64,000 nucleotides of DNA from an uncultured Saprospiraceae bacterium (GTDB lineage: Bacteria; Bacteroidota; Bacteroidia; Chitinophagales; Saprospiraceae): the NCBI GenBank assembly GCA_937872385.1, contig CALMSO010000056.1:1-64000 (forward strand). Direction: 5' to 3'. The notes under the pieces were generated by a model. That model was not told the origin of the DNA, did not search any database, and saw nothing but the letters and a program-made list of their open reading frames with translations. Both the position numbers and the translations under genes were made by a program. This document shows, one piece after another, positions 1-8,182 of this stretch; the stretch's first letter is position 1; every line of letters starts with the position of its first letter.

Positions 1-113
1 CGTTAGAAAAAGTACAAACCCGCCGCCCGTTCGACATTTGCTTCAACTTGCAGGAGAACCGCTGGGACGGGCATACGTCCTTGCAAATGGTGGTGAAGGA
101 TATGCAGTTTTGA
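1..113 (+). CDS. recJ: RecJ single-stranded-DNA exonuclease, C-terminal end only
   Basis: The frame that stops at 111-113 is open to the left edge and gives 36 residues ending in a CFNLQENRWDGHTSLQMVVKD-like tail. RecJ proteins of Bacteroidota end in just this way: an aromatic strand, an ENxWxG turn and a final LQxxVKD strand of the C-terminal OB-like domain. RecJ degrades single-stranded DNA 5' to 3' in recombinational and mismatch repair. Catalytic DHH motifs lie outside the window, so the call rests only on this tail. Another protein with the same terminal domain cannot be excluded. Confidence 0.6.
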   Translation, partial: LEKVQTRRPFDICFNLQENRWDGHTSLQMVVKDMQF

Positions 114-386
114 GGCTATAAGATGTGCTACGGCTATGAATTCTAATGTTTGTACATAAGTGTGTCATAAGAAAAATTGTTTTAAAATTTTGATTGTCAG
201 TGTTTTAAAAATGCGTACGCAGATATATACAAACTGTACGGCTGGGAACCGTAGGACACTTTATAGTGTCCGGTAGAATTCGCCTATTTTAATGATACGA
301 AATCGCCAGTTCATTTTTAAAGCCGGTATTGGTCGAAGCAGAGGGCTTGGTCCAAATTGTCCAAAGTCGCATGGGTGGAGTCTAAT

Positions 387-448
387 AATTCCTACGGTCA
401 GCCGTAGGAATTTGCGCTAATTCTTACGGTTGACCGTAGGAATTAGCG
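387..448. repeat. Tandem pair of near-identical palindromes
   Basis: Two copies of a unit of about 30 bases lie side by side. The first is a perfect 11-bp stem (387-397 with 402-412, loop TCAG). The second is a 15-bp stem with one G-T pair (415-429 with 434-448, loop TTGA). The palindromic cores differ at only a few positions, so one probably arose by duplication of the other. Confidence 0.75.
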
Positions 449-454
449 TTTTTT
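415..454 (+). terminator. Rho-independent terminator reading rightwards
   Basis: The 15-bp stem 415-448 is followed directly by six T residues (449-454) on the + strand, the classical intrinsic terminator layout. It would stop transcription arriving from the recJ side before it enters the opposing AsmA-like gene. On the - strand no T tract follows the stem. Confidence 0.65.
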
Positions 455-462
455 GCATATCG

Positions 463-3400
463 CTATTGCTCTTTTCGCTGGCGCTGGCGTTTTTCCTTTT
501 CTTCTTTGCCGAGGGTGATGTCGTATTTGTCGGGGGTGCCCGTGATGCGGATATTGAGGAAGCGCACTCTTTTGTCGCCACGAGTTTCAATTTCATCTAT
601 CTGGTCGGGATCAACTTCTTCCTGGCTTTTGCCGTTGAAGAGTTTGCGCCAAGCCACCTGCGTCACCATTTTGAGTGGGATGCGCACAAAGTAAGCCATG
701 GTAAGATCGAGGTGCTGCCGCCCGGATATTTCCATAAAACCAATGGAAGAGTTGATATTCATGCTGGGAATAGAAAGCAGTCCGTCTTTTAGGTCGAGCA
801 CATTTTGCAGGGTATCGAAACGCACCATGCGCAGGTTTTTATCTTTGAAATAATCGGATATAGCCATGATGGGCGCAAAATTCACTAAGCTGCCATCGGT
901 GATGACGAGCTCCATGTGCGCCTCACTTTTTTCAACGATGGGCGTCAGGTCGGGGTGCATTTTAAAAGTGCTCTTGATGCTGCCGGAAATCTTGCCGTGC
1001 AGGTTTTCGTTGAGGAGTGCATCCTGTCCGAAGTTATCAAACTTGATCATCAGTTTGTCAATATCGAGGTTGCTGGCGGCAATGTCGCTGTGGTAATAAA
1101 TATTGGCTGGGTCGGAGCCATTGAAATAGCCTTTCATCCGCAAGCTGCCCTCGGCCACGCGCATGGCGAGCGTGTCCACGTAGAGGTAGTGATTTTCTTG
1201 GATGCGCAGGCGCGTGCTGAAGTCTTCGAGCCAGTAGCGGTGGTAGTTCATGCGCCCGATGTCGGCGCTGATGCGCATATTGGGGAAGGGCAGGGCAAAG
1301 ATATTGAAAGCTTCGGCGTGGTCTTTTTCTACCTGGGGCCCCTGGTAGCCGAGCAGTGCGTCGAGGTCGAGTACGCCCGATTTGAGCGTCAGGTAGTTAT
1401 CGCGGGTCTGTTTGTCTTTTTGTTCGCCCAAAAAATAGGACATATTCACCTGAAAATCGCTTTGCCCCATGCGCCCCGAAAAGGTTTCCAGCAGTAGGTG
1501 ATTATTTTCGTAATGCGCCCGGCCCTTGAATTTTTCGAGCTTCAAGGGGTGAATTTTCATCTTGGCGGTGAGTTCATCCAAGTACAAATCCACCGACTGG
1601 AAGCCCTGATTGTAGTGCATATCCACGCGGCCGTGCAGCTTGGCATTGCGCAACACCTCATCGCGGTAGTCTTCCGGCACGTAGTTTTCGCCTTTGTAGG
1701 AAAGCAAATCGTGCAGTTTGAAAAATCGAGAGGTGAGGTCGAATTCGAGTTGGCTGTCGCCTACGGGCTGCTCCTGAAACCACTTCGGGTAGTTGCTCAA
1801 TTTGCCTGTAAAATGGAAATCGGTACTGTCTATTTCGCCGCTGAAATCAATGAGGCTCAGGTCTTTATCGGTTATAATTACATCGGCATGGATGTCGTGC
1901 AGCGTATGCGGATAGTGTTTGAATTTGGCATAAAAATCGTCAATAAAAAACGCTCCCCGCGGCAGGTATTGAAAGCTGAAAAGCTCTTTGGCTTGGGTTT
2001 CAAAAGCAATGTCGGCAGACAGATTTTCGATCACCTCGTCGTATTTGGCGGCCAGCAGGGTGTCAAAGGCGAAAAACTCGGGCAGGTCTATCCGGTTGGC
2101 ACGGGCATTCAGTTCTACGCGAATGGGCTGGTCGTAGCGATGAAAGAGCGCTGGAAAATCGCTCAGGCTGCCAGCCAGCCGCAAGTCGCTGTTGCCCACA
2201 CGCAGGCTAATGGAGTCCATTTGGATGTTGCCCTGCTGCATGGTCGCATAGCCGTTCATATCGGCCACCGTGAGGTTGTATTCGGGCAGCGTGAAGTTGA
2301 GGTTGCGAATGCTCAATTCTGAGTCAATACCGCTTTTGAGGCGAGCCAATGATTCGCCGGGGAAGGTAAGGTCAATGATTTCGTCAAAATTCATATCCAG
2401 CAGTACCTTGCCGCGAAAGTTTTCGAGTTCGCGCAACTGAAAAAACTTCCCCAGAAATTCGAGATCGAGATCGGCGTGAATATCAAGTTTGACAATAGGA
2501 TCCAGAAAGTTTTTTAGCAATAAATGCCCCTGAAAAACGCCTTCTTCGGGCTTGGCGTAGAAATTGCGCAATTGCAAAACTGAACTACGCAGGGTGCGCT
2601 CTTCGCCATTGGTGAAGCTGCCCGTAAAGCGGAGGTCTTCTACTTTTTTATTCACATTTTTATTGAGGAAATAAGCATTTTCGCAGCCAAATTCTACGTT
2701 TACGGCCGGGATATGCCCATTGATGGCCTTGCCTTCCACCGTACCCTCGAAGAAAATTTTGCCTGCATTTTGATAGCGATTCAGCCTTTCGGCAATGTTG
2801 TCGGGCAGGAATGCTGCAAACACCCCAAAGTCGGGCTTGTCGCCACGCAACTGTAAGGCGATGTTCATATCATCATCCAAATCTACGCTGCCGTCCACTT
2901 TGAAATGCGCGTCATTGAGCGAGGCTTTGCTCGGTAGCACTTGTAGCACTTGCGTTGTTTCGTCGAAGTCCCATTCCATATCCAAATGGATGGCTTTGTT
3001 GACAAAAAAAGTTGGCTGCCCTTGCTCCAGCACATCGAGATGCAAATCGGATATGAGGTCTATGTACAAATGCTGTTTTTGGTATTTCAAACGGGTTTGC
3101 AGGGCATCAATGAGCATAATCATTTCCCGATTGGCGGCTTCGTCCACGAAAGAAATATCCACCTGTTGAATGCGCAGGCTTTTCAGATCGAGGTTGATTT
3201 CGCTGGCGGTGGTGTCGGCTTCGGCACTGTCTTTGAGGCGTTTGGCGGCGAGGATGTTGTACGAACCATCGGCGCGGTGCACCACGTCTAAGTGGCCATG
3301 CACGATTTTGATGCTTTTGATGTCGTAGTTGCCTTTGATTACTTCTTTAATATCAAAACCCAGATACGCATCGGCAAAGGTGTAGAGCGGCCGACAAGTT

Positions 3401-3687
3401 GTATCTTTACTTTCGTAAAATTTAACTCCCTGCAAATCAATGGATATGTAAGGAAAATTTTTAAACGGTGTAAGGCGCACCTGCTCAATGGTCATCGCAC
3501 CCTCGATGCGCTCGTTGGCACTGCGAATTATGCGCTGTATCAGTTCGTCTTGATGATAATAAACCAAGGCCACGCCTGCCAGAAAAACGACCACTGGCAG
3601 CGCAAGCACTACCGACAATGCGATCAGCCATTTTTTGCGCGTCATATTGCGTTTGGGTTTTGCTTTGAATCTGTATTTTTGCTTCAA
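463..3687 (-). CDS. AsmA-like C-terminal region protein, inner-membrane anchored
   Basis: This 1074-residue protein has a basic N-terminus, one membrane segment (about residues 20-44) and then a very long periplasmic part rich in short beta strands. It ends in a charged tail of K, E, R and Q. The start of the soluble part and the closing domain (about 850-1010) match the AsmA/TamB-like family of Bacteroidota. AsmA-family proteins form long hydrophobic grooves and are linked to lipid movement or outer-membrane assembly; the exact role here is unknown. The start at 3687 gives a basic leader. However, a TATATTTG box lies on the same strand at 3692-3685, so an internal ATG at 3645 is a reasonable alternative. 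It stands alone, divergent from the RidA gene. Confidence 0.8.
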   Translation of the reverse strand: MKQKYRFKAKPKRNMTRKKWLIALSVVLALPVVVFLAGVALVYYHQDELIQRIIRSANERIEGAMTIEQVRLTPFKNFPYISIDLQGVKFYESKDTTCRPLYTFADAYLGFDIKEVIKGNYDIKSIKIVHGHLDVVHRADGSYNILAAKRLKDSAEADTTASEINLDLKSLRIQQVDISFVDEAANREMIMLIDALQTRLKYQKQHLYIDLISDLHLDVLEQGQPTFFVNKAIHLDMEWDFDETTQVLQVLPSKASLNDAHFKVDGSVDLDDDMNIALQLRGDKPDFGVFAAFLPDNIAERLNRYQNAGKIFFEGTVEGKAINGHIPAVNVEFGCENAYFLNKNVNKKVEDLRFTGSFTNGEERTLRSSVLQLRNFYAKPEEGVFQGHLLLKNFLDPIVKLDIHADLDLEFLGKFFQLRELENFRGKVLLDMNFDEIIDLTFPGESLARLKSGIDSELSIRNLNFTLPEYNLTVADMNGYATMQQGNIQMDSISLRVGNSDLRLAGSLSDFPALFHRYDQPIRVELNARANRIDLPEFFAFDTLLAAKYDEVIENLSADIAFETQAKELFSFQYLPRGAFFIDDFYAKFKHYPHTLHDIHADVIITDKDLSLIDFSGEIDSTDFHFTGKLSNYPKWFQEQPVGDSQLEFDLTSRFFKLHDLLSYKGENYVPEDYRDEVLRNAKLHGRVDMHYNQGFQSVDLYLDELTAKMKIHPLKLEKFKGRAHYENNHLLLETFSGRMGQSDFQVNMSYFLGEQKDKQTRDNYLTLKSGVLDLDALLGYQGPQVEKDHAEAFNIFALPFPNMRISADIGRMNYHRYWLEDFSTRLRIQENHYLYVDTLAMRVAEGSLRMKGYFNGSDPANIYYHSDIAASNLDIDKLMIKFDNFGQDALLNENLHGKISGSIKSTFKMHPDLTPIVEKSEAHMELVITDGSLVNFAPIMAISDYFKDKNLRMVRFDTLQNVLDLKDGLLSIPSMNINSSIGFMEISGRQHLDLTMAYFVRIPLKMVTQVAWRKLFNGKSQEEVDPDQIDEIETRGDKRVRFLNIRITGTPDKYDITLGKEEKEKRQRQRKEQ

Positions 3688-3792
3688 ATATAAATAAATT
3701 TGCTTGCCTGTGCGGGGCGTACGAGTTGTAAACGCTTTGCACAGCGCTTGTAGTTCTTGTGTAATAATTTTTCAAAAGCGAAATGTAAAATT

Positions 3793-4221
3793 ATGTCCGA
3801 TACCAACAAAATTCGCACCGACCAAGCCCCACAGCCGGTGGGTTTGTATCCGCACGCGCGCCGGGTGGGCAATCTGCTTTTCCTGTCGGGTATTGGCCCG
3901 CGCAACCCCGCAACGAACAGTGTGCCCGGCCTGCAGCAAAGCCCGGCTGGCAATTATCTCGAATTTGACTTTGCGGCGCAGTGCCATTCCGTATTCAAAA
4001 ATGTGCGCACAGTGCTGGAAGCCAGCGGCGCTCGCTGGGAAGACTTAGTGGATGTAACGGTTTTTCTGGTGAATATGGAGCGAGATTTTCATGTGTACAA
4101 CCAAATCTACGCCGAATATTTTCAAGACAATCAGCCCTGCCGTACTACGGTGGGAATCAGCGCCTTGCCTACGCCCATTGCTATTGAACTGAAGTGTGTG
4201 GCCTTGGTAGGTGGTGGGTGA
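3793..4221 (+). CDS. RidA family protein, 2-aminomuconate deaminase-like
   Basis: This 142-residue member of the YjgF/YER057c/UK114 (RidA) family shows the opening SDTNKIRTDQAP-QPVGLYPHARR, the central LSGIGPRNP strand and the conserved arginine in CRTTVGISALPTPIAIELK. This particular N-terminal pattern and length resemble the 2-aminomuconate deaminase branch more than plain RidA. RidA proteins hydrolyse reactive enamine/imine intermediates; the aminomuconate branch acts in 3-hydroxyanthranilate (tryptophan) breakdown. No other gene of that pathway is in the window, so the substrate is uncertain. The start at 3793 was chosen because the 12 upstream residues look non-coding. It converges on apaG with a gap of only five bases. 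Confidence 0.85.
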   Translation: MSDTNKIRTDQAPQPVGLYPHARRVGNLLFLSGIGPRNPATNSVPGLQQSPAGNYLEFDFAAQCHSVFKNVRTVLEASGARWEDLVDVTVFLVNMERDFHVYNQIYAEYFQDNQPCRTTVGISALPTPIAIELKCVALVGGG

Positions 4222-4226
4222 TTGTT

Positions 4227-4613
4227 CTAATTCAACTTGAAGGGGGCAATCAGCCGAAATTCAGGGATATTTACTCGAAACTCTTGCCCGTCTGTATCGC
4301 GGCGAAAGATGTAAGCACCGGTCATTTTACCAATTTCGGTCATGAGTGGACTCCACGAGGCGTACTGATGCGATTCGCCGGGCGCTAACACGGGTTGCTT
4401 GCCAATAACGCCTTCGCCTTCTACCTTGCGCACCAGCCCGCTGGAGTCGCAGATAAGCCATTCGCGGCGTAGCAATTGTACGGTATTCGAGCCAAGATTT
4501 TCAATGTAAATATGATAGGAAAAAACATATTTCATCTCCATCGGCCGGGAGTACGACGGCTGGTAGAAAGTTTCGACGCTAACCTTGATGCCATTGGTGA
4601 TAAGCGTTTCCAT
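4227..4613 (-). CDS. apaG: ApaG-domain protein
   Basis: This 128-residue protein is about the usual ApaG length. It shows the fold's signature: YVFSYHIYIENLG early on, then RREWLICDSSG, and GEGVIGKQPVLAPGESHQYASW. ApaG is a small immunoglobulin-like beta sandwich that binds nucleotide/pyrophosphate and was linked by genetics to Co/Mg resistance; its biochemical role is not settled. The start at 4613 aligns with the family, and the longer in-frame start adds eight unlikely residues. It lies 92 bases downstream of gmk on the same strand and may be read from the yicC-gmk transcript. The gap between them contains a 7-bp hairpin (4679-4701) without a T tract. Confidence 0.9.
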   Translation of the reverse strand: METLITNGIKVSVETFYQPSYSRPMEMKYVFSYHIYIENLGSNTVQLLRREWLICDSSGLVRKVEGEGVIGKQPVLAPGESHQYASWSPLMTEIGKMTGAYIFRRDTDGQEFRVNIPEFRLIAPFKLN

Positions 4614-4705
4614 GCTTGGGAGTAATTTTTCAGGCAAGCAACCTGCTTGGTAAATAGTTAACTATACAATTCAAAGGTCGGTATTTTTTTTGACAATACC
4701 GGTGC

Positions 4706-5275
4706 TCAGGCCGGCATTTCCAAAAATCTTCTAACGGTGCGTTCGGCTTCTTGCAATGCAAATTCCAGTACATCATTAATCAGTATTACATCGCATTTGT
4801 CTTCATACGTCAATTCCTTGATGGCTTTGGTTATGCGTTGGCGCAGGCTGTCTGCACTTTCGGTATTGCGCTGCCGCAGGCGCTCGAAGAGTACTTCCGG
4901 TGTGGGCGGTTTGACAAAAATGACCAGCGTTTGCTCAGGATACTGCCTTTTGATGCTCAGCGCTCCTTCCACGTCAATGTCAAATAAAATGTGCTGGCGG
5001 GCTGCCCAGAGGCGCTCTATTTCGCGCTTGAGCGTGCCGTAAAACTGGTTGGGATAGACTTCCTCCCATTCTACAAAGGCATCGGCGGCGATGCTTTCTT
5101 GAAATTGTTCGACTGTAAGGAAATAGTAGTCGCGTCCGTCTGTTTCGTAAACCCGCCGGCTGCGTGTAGTGGCCGATACAGAGAAAGCCAGCGCCGGAAT
5201 CGTTTGTAGCAGATGCCGAGCAATGGTGGTTTTGCCTGCTCCCGAAGGTGCCGTAAGTACAATGAGCTTATTCAT
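4706..5275 (-). CDS. gmk: Guanylate kinase
   Basis: This 189-residue cytoplasmic kinase phosphorylates GMP to GDP with ATP. The Walker A loop APSGAGKTT is at residues 9-17. It is followed by the GMP-binding segment with SVSATTRSRR and the DGRDYYF motif, both diagnostic, then the FDIDVEGALSIK strand and a lid region rich in arginine. Length is normal. It follows yicC with a three-base gap, the arrangement commonly seen for the yicC-gmk pair, so the two are surely cotranscribed from the yicC promoter. Confidence 0.96.
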   Translation of the reverse strand: MNKLIVLTAPSGAGKTTIARHLLQTIPALAFSVSATTRSRRVYETDGRDYYFLTVEQFQESIAADAFVEWEEVYPNQFYGTLKREIERLWAARQHILFDIDVEGALSIKRQYPEQTLVIFVKPPTPEVLFERLRQRNTESADSLRQRITKAIKELTYEDKCDVILINDVLEFALQEAERTVRRFLEMPA

Positions 5276-5278
5276 GGC

Positions 5279-6154
5279 TTACACCGAATTTGCTACCTGC
5301 TCTTTTATTTTCTCCAACTCGTCTTTCATACTCACTACAAAGCGCTGAATTTCAGAAGAATAAGCTTTAGCGCCCAGCGTATTGATTTCGCGGCCCATTT
5401 CCTGGGTGATGAAGCTGAGTTTGCGGCCTTTTTGTTTGTAATCTTTGTCCAATTCTTCTATAAAATATAAACAATGCTGCTCGAGGCGTACCTTCTCTTC
5501 GGTAATATCAATTTTTTCGAGATAGAACAGAATCTCCTGCTCGAAGCGATTTTCGTCAATTTTTTCCTTGCCAAGGTATTCTTCCAATTTTTGGCTGAGG
5601 CGCTGGCGCAGGCGTGTCACGCGTTCTTCCTCGTGGGGGTCGAGGTGGCTTTGATGGTCGCGGATGAGTTGCACCCGTGCGCGCATATCCTCCTCCATGG
5701 CTTTGCCTTCGGCCAAGCGATGTTTTTCAAAGCGATCAATAGCGCTGTGCAAGGCCTGTAGCACCGTATGCCATTCTTCCTCCTCTATTTCCTCAGCATC
5801 GGTGGCTACTACATTGGGCAGGCGCAGAATGGCTTGCAGCATATCCGTTTTGGGCATGGACAGCTCGTCGGCTAATTTGTTTAGCTCACGGTAATACTTT
5901 TTAAACAAAGCGTGATTCAGGCCATAGTCGTCGTCGCCTTGGTGCGATTTCACTTCTATAGCCATTTCAATTTTGCCACGCTCCACGCGCTCGGCGATGA
6001 TGCGGCGCAGTTCGGTTTCCTTTTCCTTGTAGTTTTGAGGTATTTTCAGGCGAGCATCGGTGAACTTGCTGTTGAGCGAACGAATTTCTACAGTGATGGT
6101 TTTATCTTTATACGGCAGTGTTTCTCTGCCATAGCCAGTCATTGACAGTAGCAT
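5279..6154 (-). CDS. yicC: YicC family endoribonuclease
   Basis: This 291-residue protein starts MLLSMTGYGRE, the hallmark of the YicC family. It continues with VEIRSLNSKF, and the C-terminal DUF1732 part includes FITQEMGREINTLGAKA. YicC proteins are metal-dependent endoribonucleases that act on small RNAs in enterobacteria; targets in Bacteroidota are not known to me. The middle (about 150-250) is strongly helical and charged. It is the first gene of a two-gene unit with gmk, and a TATCTTTG promoter element lies 57-64 bases upstream of its start. Confidence 0.93.
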   Translation of the reverse strand: MLLSMTGYGRETLPYKDKTITVEIRSLNSKFTDARLKIPQNYKEKETELRRIIAERVERGKIEMAIEVKSHQGDDDYGLNHALFKKYYRELNKLADELSMPKTDMLQAILRLPNVVATDAEEIEEEEWHTVLQALHSAIDRFEKHRLAEGKAMEEDMRARVQLIRDHQSHLDPHEEERVTRLRQRLSQKLEEYLGKEKIDENRFEQEILFYLEKIDITEEKVRLEQHCLYFIEELDKDYKQKGRKLSFITQEMGREINTLGAKAYSSEIQRFVVSMKDELEKIKEQVANSV

Positions 6155-6210
6155 ATATTGGTTGATTTTTTGCTGAAGGCTGCTGCTGCAGGTTTTTTTT
6201 TTAAACCTTG

Positions 6211-6218
6211 CAAAGATA
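6211..6218 (-). promoter_or_regulatory. Bacteroidota -7 element upstream of yicC
   Basis: Read on the - strand, these bases are TATCTTTG, a perfect match to the TAnnTTTG element. A clear TTG at -33 is missing (a T-rich stretch stands there). Transcription would start near 6205, giving a leader of about 50 bases. Medium confidence because only one half of the promoter is convincing. Confidence 0.5.
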
Positions 6219-6323
6219 GATAATACAGCGGTAAAAAAAACACTTGTTTGCCGTAGCCGAATACTTTGCCGAATAATTTCTGTAAGGGCAGCTATCCGAA
6301 CGCATAATATTTGCTATGGTTGC

Positions 6324-6331
6324 TATCTTTG
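6324..6331 (+). promoter_or_regulatory. Possible -7 element for the HU transcript
   Basis: TATCTTTG on the + strand matches TAnnTTTG exactly, but no TTG stands about 19 bases before it. It lies 170 bases ahead of the HU start, so the leader would be long. Weak call. Confidence 0.35.
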
Positions 6332-6501
6332 CCAATAGCCTGCTCAGGGGCTAACTATACGTAAAATGCTGAATGTGAAAGAAAAAAAATAAAATAAATA
6401 GATTTTTTCTTTTCAAATCATCAATAAAATTCCGAAATTTGCCACTCGCTTATTTAAACGGCGGCACAGCATTTGTAACTTACTATAAACCAACCATTAA
6501 G

Positions 6502-6813
6502 ATGAGAAAAGCTGATTTGGTTACAGCCATTTCCGAAAAGACTGGTGTTCCTAAGGTGGACGTATTGGTGACGCTGGAAACGTTTTTCAAAGAGGTAAAG
6601 GGATCACTGGCAGATGGTGAAAACGTCTATATCAGAGGATTCGGCAGTTTCGTCATTAAGAGAAGGGCCAAGAAAATTGGTCGGCACATCAAAAAGAACA
6701 AGCCCATTGAAATTCCGGAGCACTTTATCCCTGCTTTCAAACCGGCAAAGGTATTTGTAGAGCAGGTAAAAGACAAGGTGACCAGCCTGCCGGAAGAAGA
6801 GGACGAGGATTAA
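6502..6813 (+). CDS. HU/IHF family DNA-binding protein
   Basis: This 103-residue nucleoid protein opens with MRKADLVTAISEKTGVPKVDV, the typical HU dimerisation helices. It then has GFGSFVIKRRAKKIGRHIKK, the beta saddle leading into the DNA-binding arm, and IEIPEHFIPAFKPAK. The C-terminal tail is acidic (EEEDED), which is unusual for HU and may modulate DNA binding. The start was placed at 6502 because family members begin here; the 21 residues readable upstream have no family counterpart. The TPR protein gene follows after 21 bases and is probably cotranscribed. Confidence 0.92.
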   Translation: MRKADLVTAISEKTGVPKVDVLVTLETFFKEVKGSLADGENVYIRGFGSFVIKRRAKKIGRHIKKNKPIEIPEHFIPAFKPAKVFVEQVKDKVTSLPEEEDED

Positions 6814-6834
6814 TGATAAAAGCACAGTACATCA

Positions 6835-7626
6835 ATGAATAAAGGGCAGACGATTGTTGTTGGCGCCGGAGTTGTTTTGTTATTATTGCTGTACTTTGTT
6901 CTTGATACCAAGCCCGAAAAACAGAAAACCGTCGAAAAAACGCGGGCTTTAGCTGCTGAAAGCACTGACCTCAATGCTTTGCTACCAGCCGCCAAAACCT
7001 CACTCGATGCTGTGTCTGCTGGCGAGATAGCCGCCTTAGAACAAGGGCTAAACCGCAGTGAAGATGACTCAGTGCGCGTAGGGCTGCTCAAACAGCTTTC
7101 TGGGCGCTGGTATCAGGCTGGCCAGCCAGCTATAGCTGGAGGGTACGCGCAGCAAGTAGCCGAACAATTGCAAACGGAAGAAGCTTGGTCTATTGCAGGT
7201 ACTACTTTTGCTATCTGCCTTCAGACCATACAAGAGGAAAAAGTGCGTACTTACTGTACGCGCCGTGCCATCGCTGCCTTCGAAAATGCAATTTCGCTCG
7301 ATCCTGCCAACATTGCGCACCGAGTCAATCTGGCCTTGTGCTACGCGGAAAATCCGCCTTCAGAGAATCCGATGCAGGGCATCACTATGCTGCTGGAATT
7401 GAACCAACAGCACCCTGATAATGTATTGATATTGAATAGTCTGGCTCGGTTAGCCATCAAAACAGGTCAGTACGACCGAGCTAAAGAACGTCTGGAAGCG
7501 GCTTACGCAAAAAATGCTCAAAACCCGAATACCGTATGTATGCTGGCGCAAGTATATGAAGCGCTCGGCGACAACACGCGGGCGACCGCTTTTGCCCAGC
7601 AATGCGAACAACTGAATAATCAGTAA
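6835..7626 (+). CDS. Membrane-anchored TPR protein
   Basis: This 263-residue protein has an N-terminal uncleaved membrane segment (about residues 7-23, GAGVVLLLLLYFVLD). A helical region rich in alanine follows, then at least two or three tetratricopeptide repeats toward the C-terminus. One begins near FENAISLDPANIAHRVNLALCYAE and another at NVLILNSLARLAIKTGQYDRAKERL. TPRs mediate protein-protein contacts; a partner cannot be read from the sequence. The gene sits between HU and a tiny ribosomal-protein gene, an order also seen in other Bacteroidota as far as I recall, which suggests a conserved housekeeping role. Confidence 0.75.
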   Translation: MNKGQTIVVGAGVVLLLLLYFVLDTKPEKQKTVEKTRALAAESTDLNALLPAAKTSLDAVSAGEIAALEQGLNRSEDDSVRVGLLKQLSGRWYQAGQPAIAGGYAQQVAEQLQTEEAWSIAGTTFAICLQTIQEEKVRTYCTRRAIAAFENAISLDPANIAHRVNLALCYAENPPSENPMQGITMLLELNQQHPDNVLILNSLARLAIKTGQYDRAKERLEAAYAKNAQNPNTVCMLAQVYEALGDNTRATAFAQQCEQLNNQ

Positions 7627-7672
7627 CTGATTGATAAAAAAAATTGGTTCATCCTTTTAAAAGACATTGACT

Positions 7673-7768
7673 ATGCCTTGTGGAAAAAAACGTAAAAGAC
7701 ACAAAATCGCAACACACAAACGCAAAAAAAGACTGCGCAAAAACCGTCATAAGAAAAAGAACAGATAA
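7673..7768 (+). CDS. 31-residue basic ribosomal protein, bS22/mS38 (AURKAIP1/COX24) type
   Basis: A short frame encodes MPCGKKRKRHKIATHKRKKR followed by LRKNRHKKKNR. More than half the residues are lysine, arginine or histidine. The KKRKxHKxxTHKRKKRLRKNRHKKK pattern is that of the AURKAIP1/COX24 domain, the mitochondrial small-subunit protein mS38 and its tiny bacterial relatives in Bacteroidota and mycobacteria (bS22), which bind small-subunit rRNA. It is too short for routine gene finders. It lies 46 bases after the TPR gene in the same direction, upstream of RNase G. Confidence 0.8.
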   Translation: MPCGKKRKRHKIATHKRKKRLRKNRHKKKNR

Positions 7769-8182
7769 GTCATAAACACAACCTGGCCTTGAAGTGGCAG
7801 AGAATGTGTTTTGCGTAGCTTTTTATTTCATTCGATGAAAGAGCCGGGGGTACAGTGTCCCGTCCAAAAGCAGGTAGAAAACTCCAGTTGCATGATTTCA
7901 ACAGTACAAGCTGTTCCGAGATTGCACTATGGTGCAGTCAAAACTTATTGATACTATTACAAACAAAAGTTGTTCGTCACCGTATTCTTTTGGTGTACTA
8001 ACAAACACATTACCATACCAACTTCAGGACGCACGCTGTACCCACTGTTTTTTCTGTACTTCACAGAAGTGCAAACCAAGCCCCGGGCCCCGACCCCTGC
8101 CCGGGAAAAAAGGTGTGCTTTCTTCGCAAAATTACGGTCTCGCCTCTTGGGTATTCCAGTGTTGCCCAAAATTATTTTTCCT
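7769..8182. other. Long leader region before RNase G
   Basis: This 414-base stretch lies between the 31-codon gene and the inferred GTG start of RNase G. Short open frames cross it but show no coding character. It contains small hairpins, for example TGCAC/GTGCA at 7923-7936 and a weak stem pairing 7774-7780 with 7805-7811. It could be an untranslated leader through which the RNase controls its own mRNA, as is known for E. coli rne; this is inference only. Confidence 0.4.

Larger units (their letters stand above)
114..462. other. Gene-free stretch with four hairpins
   Basis: This 349-base gap lies between the recJ end and the convergent AsmA-like gene. It holds four inverted repeats: TACGG/CCGTA arms at 237-241 and 249-253, GGACACT/AGTGTCC at 254-260 and 265-271, and two longer hairpins at 387-412 and 415-448. 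Three of the four share the arm sequence TACGG/CCGTA. No open frame with coding character was seen. Confidence 0.6.
6155..6501. other. Divergent intergenic region yicC / HU
   Basis: This 347-base region lies between divergent genes. It contains the yicC -7 box (6211-6218), a second TATCTTTG on the + strand at 6324-6331, and an A/T-rich run (about 6370-6430) directly before the HU gene. No RNA gene or small open frame was recognised. Confidence 0.5.

Noticed and set aside
1498..2322. A 274-codon open frame on the + strand inside the AsmA-like gene.
   Set aside because: It is the complementary shadow of a long real gene and shows no family motif or signal.
4679..4701. 7-bp hairpin CGGTATT/AATACCG after gmk considered as a terminator.
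   Set aside because: On the - strand no T tract follows the stem, so intrinsic termination is not supported.
7970..8182. ATG at 7970 as the start of RNase G, adding 71 residues.
   Set aside because: The added residues are C/F-rich, match nothing in the family, and the GTG at 8183 gives the usual N-terminus and length.
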